From assembly GCA_900551245.1 (NCBI GenBank), contig URVC01000031.1:1-50362 (forward strand): a stretch of 50,362 nucleotides of DNA, in the 5' to 3' direction. Origin of the DNA: an uncultured bacterium (lineage in GTDB: Bacteria > Verrucomicrobiota > Lentisphaeria > Victivallales > Victivallaceae). The notes under the pieces are model-generated. The model was not told the origin of the DNA. It saw only the letters and a list, made by a program, of their open reading frames with translations, and made no database searches. The position numbers and the translations under genes are program-made. This document shows positions 1 to 8,351 of this stretch, piece after piece; the stretch's first letter is position 1, and each line of letters begins with the position of its first letter.

Positions 1-57
1 TTTTTTCCAAAGCTCCACCGCGATATCCCCCTCACCATGGGGCTCACTGGGCATACA

Positions 58-912
58 CTAATCGAGCAGAACATCTCCGAAGAGAATCGAATAGTCGAAG
101 GTGTAGTTCCCCGCCAGCGGCCGGGGCGAGCCCGGATACACACAACCGGGAATCTCCCCCTCCTCATTGGCGGAGGCCGCAAACATCAGCAGACAGCGCT
201 TCACCAGAGAAAAGTTCCGGAACGAATGGTAGTTCGCCAGCGCCTGAAGCCGCAGATCCCCCAGCCAGAGGCGGCGGTCCCGCTTGGGGCCGTCCTCAAA
301 GCACTCCTGCATGCAGGCGGCAAGCGTCGTCAGGCCAATGCGGCGGATCGACCGGTCGAGCTGGTCGTACGCTTCCCCAAGCGGCAGGACGCGCGACCAG
401 TCCGCGGCGGATACCGTGTCGCACTGAACACTGCGCAGAACCACCTTGTAGGTGGAGTTGACCACGACTTTCAGTTTCAGGTAACGGAATGCGTACCGGC
501 GCGGCAGGCGGATTGCGGCGGGGGCGGCGTCTTCCACCACCAGCGCTTCCTGTAACCAGCCCCGGCCGAGATCGCCGCGGTAGGTGGTGAAATCCCTGCC
601 CAGTTCGCAGGGCACCTCCGCCAGTTTGACTTCCAGACGGAACGGCGCGTCAAAGAGTCCGGAGAATTCGAAGTGGAATACCGGAAATCCCACGCAGTAA
701 CGGCCGAAATCAAACGTGTATTCCCAGGAGCGCGGCAGCTCCCGGCCGAACACCTCTTCCGGCGCTGCGACGCGCCGGACCTTCCACCCCTGCCATGCGG
801 CGGGATCCTCCTCCGCCTCCACCACGGCGACCGGTGAAATCGGTTCATGGTGCAGCTCTGGTTTCAGCGCCTCCGCCTCTTCCGCCCAGCGCAGCTCTCT
901 TTGATAGAACAT
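58..912 (-). CDS. N-terminal part of an alpha-L-rhamnosidase-like (GH78-type) protein, ended by an in-frame TAG
   Basis: The 284-residue product starts at an ATG preceded by GGGGAGGAGAGGG. It has no signal peptide. It begins with a beta-rich N-terminal region, and from about residue 185 it enters the (alpha/alpha)6 region seen in GH78 enzymes, including the stretch FEDGPKRDRRLWLGD, which resembles the conserved catalytic-face segment of that family. The frame is stopped by TAG at 58-60, after DYSILFGDVLLD. Beyond it the same frame stays open to the window edge and reads CMPSEPHGEGDIAVELWKK, which looks like the next part of the family, where an aromatic residue normally sits at the TAG position. 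The gene is therefore either a pseudogene by a Tyr-to-TAG change or a sequencing error. It is the last visible gene of the minus-strand run, 22 bases after the stop of the 1259-residue hydrolase. The GH78 placement is inferred from motifs only. Confidence 0.6.
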   Translation of the reverse strand: MFYQRELRWAEEAEALKPELHHEPISPVAVVEAEEDPAAWQGWKVRRVAAPEEVFGRELPRSWEYTFDFGRYCVGFPVFHFEFSGLFDAPFRLEVKLAEVPCELGRDFTTYRGDLGRGWLQEALVVEDAAPAAIRLPRRYAFRYLKLKVVVNSTYKVVLRSVQCDTVSAADWSRVLPLGEAYDQLDRSIRRIGLTTLAACMQECFEDGPKRDRRLWLGDLRLQALANYHSFRNFSLVKRCLLMFAASANEEGEIPGCVYPGSPRPLAGNYTFDYSILFGDVLLD

Positions 913-934
913 TTTGTCCCTCTCCTCCCCGGAG

Positions 935-3900
935 TTACGGTTGATTTTCCACCAGAACCAGCATGCCGAACGACGCGGGATTCCAGGCGGGAATCAAGCC
1001 GCCGCCCCAGACCATCGAGGCCAGCTTGCGGGTGCCGTCCCCGTCGTTGAGCGCAAGCGAAAGGCCCAGTTTCGTGCCGAATTCACCGCGAATTCCGCCG
1101 AGATCACTCCACGGCATGGCGAGTTCATAGGTGGTTCTGTTGCCCTGCCGCCGCACGGAGATGTCGTAGACGGAGGAGTCTTTGGCCAGAGAGCCGGATT
1201 TCAAGCCGCCGCAGTAACGGTCCGGGCGGTAGATCGTGTGCCTCCCGCTCCCGCCCGGAGCGACGGAACTCACCTGAAAGAGCAGTGCCTTGCTCTCTTC
1301 GCCCGGCAGACGGTTCTGCGGATGAATCGCGATTTCGACGCTGTCGCCTTTGACGCACTCCGCCTCCCGGGGGCCGGGGGTGTGTTCCCGGTCGATCACT
1401 TCGACCCCGACGTAGAGATTCTGCGCGTCCCAGTTGAAGTAGGCGACGCCGCTGAAACGCTGCGGACTCCAATCGTATCCGGCCGCCTCCGTCCGCAGCT
1501 GGCTCTTCCCCAGCAGCGGCACCGGTGAGGAACGGTCGAAATCATTCAGTTCCCCGTCGATGGTGATCGAACGGCTCCGTGGAGCGAATCCGACATACTC
1601 CGTGCCTTCGTAGAGGGTGAAGATCGCGTTGTCGATCATCGACCAGCCGCTGCCGAAGCAGACGGGGACGCAGGAGATCTTCTCGGTCTTCTCCGGCACC
1701 TCCACCACTGCCGAAAAGAGCTCCCAGTGCGGCTGGGTCACCGGCGACTGAAAAATCTGGAGCCAGTGGCGCTGGATGCTCCGGCCGTCCGGGGCGATGG
1801 CGGAGTAGTTGCTGCCGGTCTGGAGCGAATCGGACTTGATCCAGAAACTGTAGAGATATTTGCCCGGCAGGAAGGGGCCCTTCAGATTCTGGAACATCGA
1901 AACATACTGTTTTTCGACCCCCTGAAAGCGGAACACCCACTCCCCGTGCCCCAGCTCATCCGGCGACTGGAACCGGAAACGCTTCCCGGCGTCGCCGGGC
2001 GTCGGATACCAGAAGGCCGGCAGGGTTTCCTCCCCGCCCCGCGCCTGTTCGAACCCGGGATTTTTCAGCAGATTGCCGACGGCGTCCGGCTGAATGACGG
2101 TGATGGAGACGCGTTTCTTCACCTCCGGAAATCCCGGCGTCTGAAAGTTCACCCGGAGGATGGCGGTGAATTTGCCGCTCCGCTCCGGCAGAAACGGAAA
2201 ACTCTTCTGCAATGTTTCGCCCGGAGCCAGACCGGTGACGACGATCGGCTCGCTCCTGCCCGGGATGCCTGTAAGTTCAATCCGGCAGTTCAGCGGCCTG
2301 TCGATGAGATTGGTGATCGTGACCGGCAGTTCCGCCGTGTGGCCCTGCACAAAATTCCGGCTCGAAGCGCCGCTGCCCGCGGCGGTGGGGCGCACCATCA
2401 GCTGCGCCTTGAGCACGTCGATTTCTCCGCCTTCGACAAGATAGGGGGAGGTGGTCAGTTTGAGCGTGTGGCGCTCCGCTTCCGGCAGGCGGCGCTCGTT
2501 GCCCTGCTGATCGGTGAGGATGAGTTCGCCTCCGCCCGCCGGCAGCTGGATGGTCTCGCCCTCCCGTTCGACGGTGGAGACCACCATGACCGCCCGTTTG
2601 TCCGGGGCTTCAAAGAGTTTGATCGAGTCCCCGCGGCCGAGGGAGAACTCCCCGACCGGCCTGGCGTTCCAGAGCCTGGAGATCAAAACCGCCAGCGCCG
2701 CCGCGGAGGGGCGGGGAGTCATGTCTCCCCAGAAAAGGGTCCAGTTTCCGGCCGGATCCGGCTCGCCGCCGAAGAGCACGATCCTTCGGCAGCCGGCGAG
2801 CAGTTCCGCCGGGAAGCGGGTGAAGAAGTAGTCGCTCTGGCTCCGGTCTTTCAGGGCGGTTTCCAGCGGCATACCCCAGGTGGAAAGACCGCGTCCGGTT
2901 TCATTGTCGATGACCGGGAGAGTTGCTCCGTGGTTCTTCAGATCCTCCGTTGCCAGCTGCACGGAATTGGCGTCGCCGTAGTGAATGGGCAGAATGTCGA
3001 CATGGTTTGCGAGTCCCGCGGCCAGCAGCGATTTCCGGAAGGAACGGGGCCACAATCCGCCCGCGGCCTGCATTTTGAACGACGGATCCACCGCTTTGGC
3101 GGTCTGCGTCGCGACCCGGCAGAATCGGAGGTAGTCGTCCACCGGATTGCGGCTGAGTTTTCCCGGGCAGATCTCGTTCAGCCATTCGAAGCCGGTCACC
3201 TCTCCCTTGAAGGTTTCGGCAAGCCGGCGGACGACGGTTTCCAGCTGCCGCTCGCGGAACGGGAACGGAAAGAATCCGGCGCTCCACCCTTCCGGATTGT
3301 CGATCGCCCAGGCCGGCGGATCGTAGAGCACCAGCCACGGACGGATGCCGTTCGCATTCAGCTGTGCGACCGATTCCTTCAATTCATGGAGAAAGGCGTC
3401 GTTCCACACCTCCGGCGCGGGCTGCAGCGCGCTCCACTTCACCCAGGTGCGGCAGAACCGCAGGCCGAGCAGCCGGGCGGCGGCGACCGCCTCCGGATTC
3501 CCGGCAAATTTCTGGCCGCCGAACGGCGTGGCGGCACCTTTTGTCATCGCCTCGATGTCCGGAATTCTGGCAAATGTCGTCTCTCTGGCCTCCCAGCCGT
3601 CCACTGCGGCACGGAAGCGGAAGGTGCCCCGTTTTTCCGGCGGAATTTGCGGGAAAATGTGCAGCGGCCCCGCGGCGGCGGAGAGGAATTGCTTCCCAGC
3701 GGCGACCCGGCTGCCGTCGATCTGGAAAACCTGCCAGACCAGTTCGCGCGATTCCCCCGATTTCTCTGCCAGCGAGCCGGGCGTCACGATGATCTCGACC
3801 GGTTTCGAGCCGGGGAAGAGGTTGCCCGGCATCGGGGTGCTCAAGTCGAAAAAACTCTCTTTGCGCTGAAAATTCCCGAGTTCCGTACGGACCTGCCATG

Positions 3901-4714
3901 GCCATTTTTCCCCGTCGTTTCCGCGGAACTGGAAAATCAGCAGCAGACTGTCGCCGAGCACCCCCGCTTCCGGAGGACGGGCGGAAAACAGTTTCGGCAC
4001 CCGGATTCTGATTTTCTCCTGCACCTCTTCCCCGATCCGGCAGCGGAACGGGGCGATCGTGAGCGGATACATCATGTGGCGCTGGCGCTTCGAATAGACG
4101 CCGTCCGGACAGTCGATCCAGGGGCCGACGCCGAGGATCGTCAACTCCGTTCCGCCCCAGTCGTCCGACGGATCGACGTAGTAGCGGACCGGGAGCAGAA
4201 ACTCCTCCCCTTCCCGCAGCGGAAAGGTGGAAAGCTCCCTGCCGTCGGCGCGTTCCGCCCTGCCGGTCGTGATCCAACTCTTCTTGAGCGAAGCGGAAGC
4301 CGGGCGTTTCGTATTGGCCCCTTCGACTTTGATCCGCGGCGAGGGAACGTCCTTCACCCGTTCCGCCCAGTTGCTTTTCGTCAGGAAATAGTGAACGATC
4401 GCCGTGTCTGATCCATTCTTCATGAGAGGCATGCGGTACCGGAATTCCGTCACACTGCCGGGCGCGGCGTCCCGGGGCGCTCCTCCCCAGGCGCCGAACC
4501 CGAGATAGGTGCCGTCCTGTTTGAGCAGGTGGATGTCGCCACCGAGCTTCAACCCGGCGGGCGCCCCCTGTTTCAGGAAGACTTTGACGGAAAAGTTCTC
4601 CTGCACCTTGACCGAATCCGGCGCTTCAATCCTGCACCAGTCCGTCTCCACCACCGCCGCCTGCAGCAGCACCGGCAGCAGGAGGGATGACAACGCGATC
4701 GTTATATTCCGCAT
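935..4714 (-). CDS. Large secreted clan-A glycoside hydrolase with N-terminal WC/AWGG module and C-terminal CBM9-like domain
   Basis: The 1259-residue product starts with a signal peptide (residues 1-20, ending LLQAA). Residues 26-131 are a module also present twice in the upstream gene. A beta-rich middle follows, then a TIM-barrel region at about residues 395-690. It has the NE pair of an acid/base in FEWLNEICPG (E514) and a likely nucleophile in VIDNETGRG (E605), the spacing expected of clan GH-A. After that come beta-sandwich segments, a carbohydrate-binding-like segment starting LLKNPGFEQA, and a C-terminal DOMON/CBM9-like domain from about residue 1050 (SITIDGELNDFD... NLYVGVEVIDREH). 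It should act outside the cytoplasm on a polysaccharide or glycoprotein glycan; the substrate cannot be read. The start lies 8 bases after the stop of the two-module gene, so translation is probably coupled. The exact GH family is not assigned (GH39- or GH5-like are options). Confidence 0.75.
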   Translation of the reverse strand: MRNITIALSSLLLPVLLQAAVVETDWCRIEAPDSVKVQENFSVKVFLKQGAPAGLKLGGDIHLLKQDGTYLGFGAWGGAPRDAAPGSVTEFRYRMPLMKNGSDTAIVHYFLTKSNWAERVKDVPSPRIKVEGANTKRPASASLKKSWITTGRAERADGRELSTFPLREGEEFLLPVRYYVDPSDDWGGTELTILGVGPWIDCPDGVYSKRQRHMMYPLTIAPFRCRIGEEVQEKIRIRVPKLFSARPPEAGVLGDSLLLIFQFRGNDGEKWPWQVRTELGNFQRKESFFDLSTPMPGNLFPGSKPVEIIVTPGSLAEKSGESRELVWQVFQIDGSRVAAGKQFLSAAAGPLHIFPQIPPEKRGTFRFRAAVDGWEARETTFARIPDIEAMTKGAATPFGGQKFAGNPEAVAAARLLGLRFCRTWVKWSALQPAPEVWNDAFLHELKESVAQLNANGIRPWLVLYDPPAWAIDNPEGWSAGFFPFPFRERQLETVVRRLAETFKGEVTGFEWLNEICPGKLSRNPVDDYLRFCRVATQTAKAVDPSFKMQAAGGLWPRSFRKSLLAAGLANHVDILPIHYGDANSVQLATEDLKNHGATLPVIDNETGRGLSTWGMPLETALKDRSQSDYFFTRFPAELLAGCRRIVLFGGEPDPAGNWTLFWGDMTPRPSAAALAVLISRLWNARPVGEFSLGRGDSIKLFEAPDKRAVMVVSTVEREGETIQLPAGGGELILTDQQGNERRLPEAERHTLKLTTSPYLVEGGEIDVLKAQLMVRPTAAGSGASSRNFVQGHTAELPVTITNLIDRPLNCRIELTGIPGRSEPIVVTGLAPGETLQKSFPFLPERSGKFTAILRVNFQTPGFPEVKKRVSITVIQPDAVGNLLKNPGFEQARGGEETLPAFWYPTPGDAGKRFRFQSPDELGHGEWVFRFQGVEKQYVSMFQNLKGPFLPGKYLYSFWIKSDSLQTGSNYSAIAPDGRSIQRHWLQIFQSPVTQPHWELFSAVVEVPEKTEKISCVPVCFGSGWSMIDNAIFTLYEGTEYVGFAPRSRSITIDGELNDFDRSSPVPLLGKSQLRTEAAGYDWSPQRFSGVAYFNWDAQNLYVGVEVIDREHTPGPREAECVKGDSVEIAIHPQNRLPGEESKALLFQVSSVAPGGSGRHTIYRPDRYCGGLKSGSLAKDSSVYDISVRRQGNRTTYELAMPWSDLGGIRGEFGTKLGLSLALNDGDGTRKLASMVWGGGLIPAWNPASFGMLVLVENQP

Positions 4715-5439
4715 GAAGACACCTATTTGACGGCGATGAGCTCGCTCGGCTGATCCTTGACTTTTTCCTGCCAGGTCGAGGGAGAGAGGTAGTAATGAAT
4801 GAAAACGGCATTCGCTCCGCTCTTCAGCGCCGGAACACGGTAGGTGAAGGTGAGCGTCTCCCCGGGCGTCGCGGGTTTGGTGGCTCCGCCCCAGGCACCG
4901 TACCCCACATAGGCCCCCGTATCGGAGTTCTTGAGGTGGATGTCGCCCCCGACCTTCATTCCGGCCGGAATGTCCTTTTTCAGCGTGAGTTTGACGTGGA
5001 ACGTGCCGTCCTTCGCCACCTGGGCCGGTGTTTCAATGGTGCACCAGGACCCCTCTTTTTTCCGGACGGCCGGCGCCGCTGTGGCCGTCTCCTTTGCCGG
5101 CGCCGATTGCGGCGCGGTCGAGCCAAGCCGGATGGGGGCGCTGCGGTGCTCCCGGACCTTCTCCTTCCAGGTCGCAGGCGTCAGAAAGAACTGCGCGAAC
5201 ACTGTGTCGGCTCCCTCTTTCCATTTGGGAATGCGGTAGCGGAACGTGGCTTTCTGGCCGGGTTCCAGCGGTTTGGGATTCCCGCCCCATGCGGCGAATC
5301 CGAGATAGGCCCCCTTGTCGTTGGCGAAATGCAAATCGCCGCCGACTTTCAAGCCCGCCGGAGCGTCGTTTTTCAGAGTGATTTCCACTTCGATCACGCT
5401 GTCCGGAGCGATCTGGTCGGGGGAGTTGATCGTGCACCA
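4322..5439 (-). repeat. Three copies of a ~107-residue WC...GGD...AWGG protein module across two genes
   Basis: Copies lie at 5119-5439 and 4726-5046 (both in the 266-residue protein) and 4322-4639 (N-terminus of the 1259-residue hydrolase). Aligned by eye they share WC at the start, PAG-L/M-K-x-GGD-x-H, G-x-Y-x-G-(F/Y)-(A/G)-AWGG, Y-R-x-P and W-x-E-(K/R)-V. Spacing is almost constant, so they are domain duplications rather than low-complexity sequence. Confidence 0.8.
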
Positions 5440-5523
5440 CGGGGAGTCCACCGTGGCGGCGGCTGCGCCGAAGGAGAGCGAGACGGCGGCCGTGAGAATG
5501 TGTTTTACCAGATTGATCTTCAT
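4723..5523 (-). CDS. Secreted protein of two tandem WC/AWGG modules, unknown function
   Basis: The 266-residue protein has a signal peptide (hydrophobic stretch 8-23, AAA-type cleavage region) and then two copies of a ~107-residue module (residues 29-135 and 160-266) joined by an Ala/Thr/Lys-rich linker. Each copy opens with WCTI, contains PAG(L/M)KVGGD(L/I)H, then G-A-Y-(L/V)-G plus AWGG, a (F/T)-x-YR-(I/V)-P strand, and closes near W-(K/Q)-EKV. A third copy is the N-terminal module of the next gene. The start has AAAGGAAT upstream. I do not recognise the family. The all-beta pattern and its attachment to a hydrolase suggest a carbohydrate-binding or cell-surface anchoring role, but this is inference. 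It sits between the GH42-like gene and the 1259-residue hydrolase in the LacI-led run. Confidence 0.75.
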   Translation of the reverse strand: MKINLVKHILTAAVSLSFGAAAATVDSPWCTINSPDQIAPDSVIEVEITLKNDAPAGLKVGGDLHFANDKGAYLGFAAWGGNPKPLEPGQKATFRYRIPKWKEGADTVFAQFFLTPATWKEKVREHRSAPIRLGSTAPQSAPAKETATAAPAVRKKEGSWCTIETPAQVAKDGTFHVKLTLKKDIPAGMKVGGDIHLKNSDTGAYVGYGAWGGATKPATPGETLTFTYRVPALKSGANAVFIHYYLSPSTWQEKVKDQPSELIAVK

Positions 5524-5552
5524 GTTTGATTCCTTTCGTGCAACAGGGGTTT

Positions 5553-5578
5553 TCCGGGGTGAGACGAAATGCCCCGGA
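5553..5578. repeat. Inverted repeat between the two-module gene and the GH42-like gene
   Basis: TCCGGGG at 5553-5559 pairs with CCCCGGA at 5572-5578 across a 12-base loop. No T tract follows on the minus strand, so it is not a standard intrinsic terminator. It may be a processing or attenuation hairpin inside the minus-strand run, or chance in GC-rich DNA. Confidence 0.3.
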
Positions 5579-5619
5579 GGATGTCAAATCGGGTCTTCGA
5601 ACCTCCTTTCCTGAATCCG

Positions 5620-7530
5620 TTACAGCTGAAGAAGCAGAAATCCGCCGGCGGAAATTTCTGGAAGCGTCAGTTTACAGCCTCTCTTCTCATTGCAAAACGG
5701 CACCGGTTCCTTCCTGCCGGGGACGAAGAACCACGCCTCCTTCACCGCCCGGCGGCAGAACGGCAGTTCCAGGGCGTTCCCCGCCGGGATCGGCCGTTCG
5801 AAGAGATCGTGGTTGATCAACGAAAGCAGGAAATAGCCGTCACCAGTCAGAACTTTCACGTCGAGAAACGGCGCTTCCGCCCGGAACAGCGGTTCAATTC
5901 CGGCGCGGAGCAGGAGGTGTTCCGCTTCCAGATTGCTCCGGTAGGCGCCCCATTCGCCGTCCGTTGGCGCGTCGGGGAGAGCATAGCCTGCGTCGACGCA
6001 GAAGTGTTCCAGCGTCGCCACCTGGCCGCCGCGCTTGCGGAAAGCGGCCAGCTGTTGTTTTTCCTCGTCCGAAAGACCGGCCTCCTGCGGAACGATGAGA
6101 AGGCGTATGTTCAGTTTGTTGTCTTCCAGATCGCAGGCCCGCACGAAGTCGGGCGAAATGCCCGCGCGGGCGAAATCCTTCCAGCAGCGGAAGGTCCGCT
6201 CGGTGTTGCTTTCGAGGTTGACAAACGATACATGATCCTGCTTTTTCTCCGGATCGGTGTTCTCGACGGCGTCGCACCAGGCGTTGACGTTTTCGGAAAA
6301 GAGCACGGCGACGCCGCTGCGGAATTTTTCCGCATTCACCAGATAGTCGCTCAACTCCCGGAGCAGCCGGGTCATGGCAATCGCCCGGTCGAACTTCTCC
6401 GTTCTGCTGCGGTCGCTGCGAAGCATGCCGAAGATGCCCGGTTCCGGAGAGTCCGGATAGGCGTAATCAGCCCGCCACTGGTAATAGAGGATCCCCTTGA
6501 TGCCGGCCCCTGCGGCGGTGTACGCGTCGCGTTCCCAGGCAAATCCGGTCAAGCCGACCCCCGCGTTGTATTCCATGAGCCAGGCGTGTTTGCCGTAGAG
6601 CGCGGCGGCGCTTTCGGCAAGCGCCAGAATTTCGGATGTGTAGTAGTAGTACGCGCCGCATGTGGCGAAATAGAGCGTGATGCCGACCAGATCCATCTTT
6701 TCGGCGAGGCGGAAATAGTCCTCGCCGCGCAGACTGTTCCCCGGCATCAGCGGGCAGGGCATGCAGCAGGTCATGACCTCGCGGGCAGGGGAGACCGCCT
6801 TGGCTTCGGCCGCGAGCAGATTGAGATAATCATTCAGCCGCTGCAGATGGAAGAGTCGCCACGAGATCCAGTCGGAGGGATCCTGATCCCGTTCCGGGTA
6901 GCGGCGAGGCGGTTCCATCCGGGCGGCGGCCTCCGCCGGCTTCCGTCCGGTTTCCACCAGCCATTTCCGCCAGGCGGCGATCGACGCCGGATGATAGTCG
7001 TACAACCCCTTCGACGGGTAGGCCGGTTCATTGTAGATCTGAAAGCCGACCACATTGTCGAAGGCGTCGAAGTGGGCGGCGCACGCCTCCGTCGCGTCGC
7101 ATTCGTCGCGGATCACCGCAGGGTGGTTCAGGCAGTGGCGGACGAACCACCCCCACTGGAACGGCATCGTTTCGTCGTGTTCGTTCCACATGATGATCTC
7201 CCGGGAGTCCGGCAGGTCGTAGGAGTACCCCTGCAGCCGCACGATTGCCGCAAGACCGGCCTTCTCCGCTTCGGCGCAGAGCTGGTCCGGCAGCGGAAAA
7301 TCGACGACAATCTTCCCGTTGTCGCGTCGCACCCGGCCGACCGCCGCCAGCCGGACCAGTTCAAATCCGGCCGCGGCCATGTCGGCGAAATCTTTTTTCA
7401 TTTCCCCGAAGCGGTCCTGGTCCGGAGGCACGGGGTGTTTCTGCGGGTGAAAGGAGGGGTAATAGGATTGCCCCAGGGCGAAGATCTTCCGATTCGCCCG
7501 ATGGAGGATGCCGTTTTTCAGCTGATACAT
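5620..7530 (-). CDS. Cytoplasmic GH42-like beta-galactosidase family protein
   Basis: The 636-residue protein has no signal peptide. The TIM-barrel half carries GFQIYNEPAYP with the acid/base E168 and AWLMEYNAGVG with the probable nucleophile E320. These are the arrangement of GH42 enzymes, which hydrolyse beta-galactosides or related small glycosides. The region from about residue 385 resembles the GH42 trimerisation (flavodoxin-like) domain (VAVLFSENVNAWCD... RLLIVPQEAGLSDEE), and a small C-terminal beta domain closes the protein. An intracellular GH42-like enzyme fits a role in finishing oligosaccharides released outside by the secreted hydrolases encoded downstream. It starts 53 bases after the prepilin-like gene; AGGA lies about a dozen bases upstream of the ATG. 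Substrate specificity is not visible. Confidence 0.75.
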   Translation of the reverse strand: MYQLKNGILHRANRKIFALGQSYYPSFHPQKHPVPPDQDRFGEMKKDFADMAAAGFELVRLAAVGRVRRDNGKIVVDFPLPDQLCAEAEKAGLAAIVRLQGYSYDLPDSREIIMWNEHDETMPFQWGWFVRHCLNHPAVIRDECDATEACAAHFDAFDNVVGFQIYNEPAYPSKGLYDYHPASIAAWRKWLVETGRKPAEAAARMEPPRRYPERDQDPSDWISWRLFHLQRLNDYLNLLAAEAKAVSPAREVMTCCMPCPLMPGNSLRGEDYFRLAEKMDLVGITLYFATCGAYYYYTSEILALAESAAALYGKHAWLMEYNAGVGLTGFAWERDAYTAAGAGIKGILYYQWRADYAYPDSPEPGIFGMLRSDRSRTEKFDRAIAMTRLLRELSDYLVNAEKFRSGVAVLFSENVNAWCDAVENTDPEKKQDHVSFVNLESNTERTFRCWKDFARAGISPDFVRACDLEDNKLNIRLLIVPQEAGLSDEEKQQLAAFRKRGGQVATLEHFCVDAGYALPDAPTDGEWGAYRSNLEAEHLLLRAGIEPLFRAEAPFLDVKVLTGDGYFLLSLINHDLFERPIPAGNALELPFCRRAVKEAWFFVPGRKEPVPFCNEKRGCKLTLPEISAGGFLLLQL

Positions 7531-7583
7531 TTCTCTGAGGTCCTTTGGTCAATGTGATACGTGAAACTCCCTGCGTCGACTGG

Positions 7584-8351
7584 TCACGGCCCCCACACCG
7601 ATTCCTCATCGCTGCTGAAGGGGTAGGAGGAACCCGGATTCGACAGGTCGATCCGCCGCATTCCGGCGTTGCCGCCGACGTAGAGGATGCCGCAGTCCCC
7701 GGCGTGCCGCGCGGCGGGATATCCGAGATCGGTCTCTTCAAAGGGTTTGGAGACGAGCTTGTTTCGCGGGGCGAGCCGGTAGACGCCCCAGGCGAAATCC
7801 GGAATTCCCCGGGCTCCGGCTCCCTTCCAGATTTCGGTGAGGAGAAACTGCGTGGAGGGGTAGCGGAACCGGACAAGTTTCTGCGCCTTCTGATAATCCT
7901 GCATGGCGTAATTGGGGTGTCTGGTCCACAACTCATACCCGCCGCTCTTTCCGTCGAGAACCAGCTTGCCGGTGTAGGACGGGCAGACGAACACCTTGTT
8001 GGAGACATACAGTCCGGAGGTGAGGTTTTTCACCATCTCCGCCTTGGTCGGCGCGTCGCGGTGCCAGCCGGTCAGCCGAACCGGCCAGTAGTAGTTGAAC
8101 TTCGCATCCCCCTCCCAGGCGGCGGGGATGAAATCGTTGTTGTCTCCGGCATAGGAGGCCATACCGGTGCCGAGCTGTTTCAAATTGGAGAGACAGCGGA
8201 TCGAACGGCCCTTTTCCTTCGCCTTGTTCAGCGCCGGCAGCAGCATCGCCGCAAGGATTGCAATGATTGCAATAACAACCAGCAATTCTATTATTGTGAA
8301 ACATTTCCCGTTTCTCCTGCCTGCCGGATTCCATCGATTCCGCTTACCCAT
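7584..8351 (-). CDS. Prepilin-like protein with type IV pilin N-terminal methylation motif
   Basis: I take the ATG at 8351, which has GAAGAAGGGGG just upstream and overlaps the end of the LacI-type gene by 8 bases; an in-frame reading upstream of it would lie inside that regulator. The 255-residue protein has a short basic leader (MGKRNRWNPAGRRNGKC), then FTIIELLVVIAIIAILAAML with Phe18 as the predicted first mature residue and the conserved Glu at +5, a single N-terminal helix, and a Trp/Tyr-rich C-terminal domain with a Cys pair. The residue before the cleavage site is Cys, not the usual Gly. Near the C-terminus an H-x9-GG stretch (ARHAGDCGILYVGG) stands where many proteins of this class have H-x9-DG. 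Role is probably an inner-membrane pseudopilin of a type II-like machine, or a surface fibre; this is inference from its place between a regulator and a glycosidase. Confidence 0.85.
   Translation of the reverse strand: MGKRNRWNPAGRRNGKCFTIIELLVVIAIIAILAAMLLPALNKAKEKGRSIRCLSNLKQLGTGMASYAGDNNDFIPAAWEGDAKFNYYWPVRLTGWHRDAPTKAEMVKNLTSGLYVSNKVFVCPSYTGKLVLDGKSGGYELWTRHPNYAMQDYQKAQKLVRFRYPSTQFLLTEIWKGAGARGIPDFAWGVYRLAPRNKLVSKPFEETDLGYPAARHAGDCGILYVGGNAGMRRIDLSNPGSSYPFSSDEESVWGP

Noticed and set aside
58..60. TAG recoded as an amino acid
   Set aside because: Several confident genes in the window end in TAG, so genome-wide reassignment is unlikely; a mutation or sequencing error is simpler.
1727..4411. 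An 894-codon open frame on the plus strand
   Set aside because: It lies opposite the 1259-residue hydrolase, which has a signal peptide and catalytic motifs; the plus-strand reading is rich in Arg, Gly and Pro without recognisable motifs, as expected of a GC-rich shadow frame.
5569..7557. A 662-codon open frame on the plus strand
   Set aside because: It is opposite the GH42-like gene and shows no domain or ribosome-binding site.
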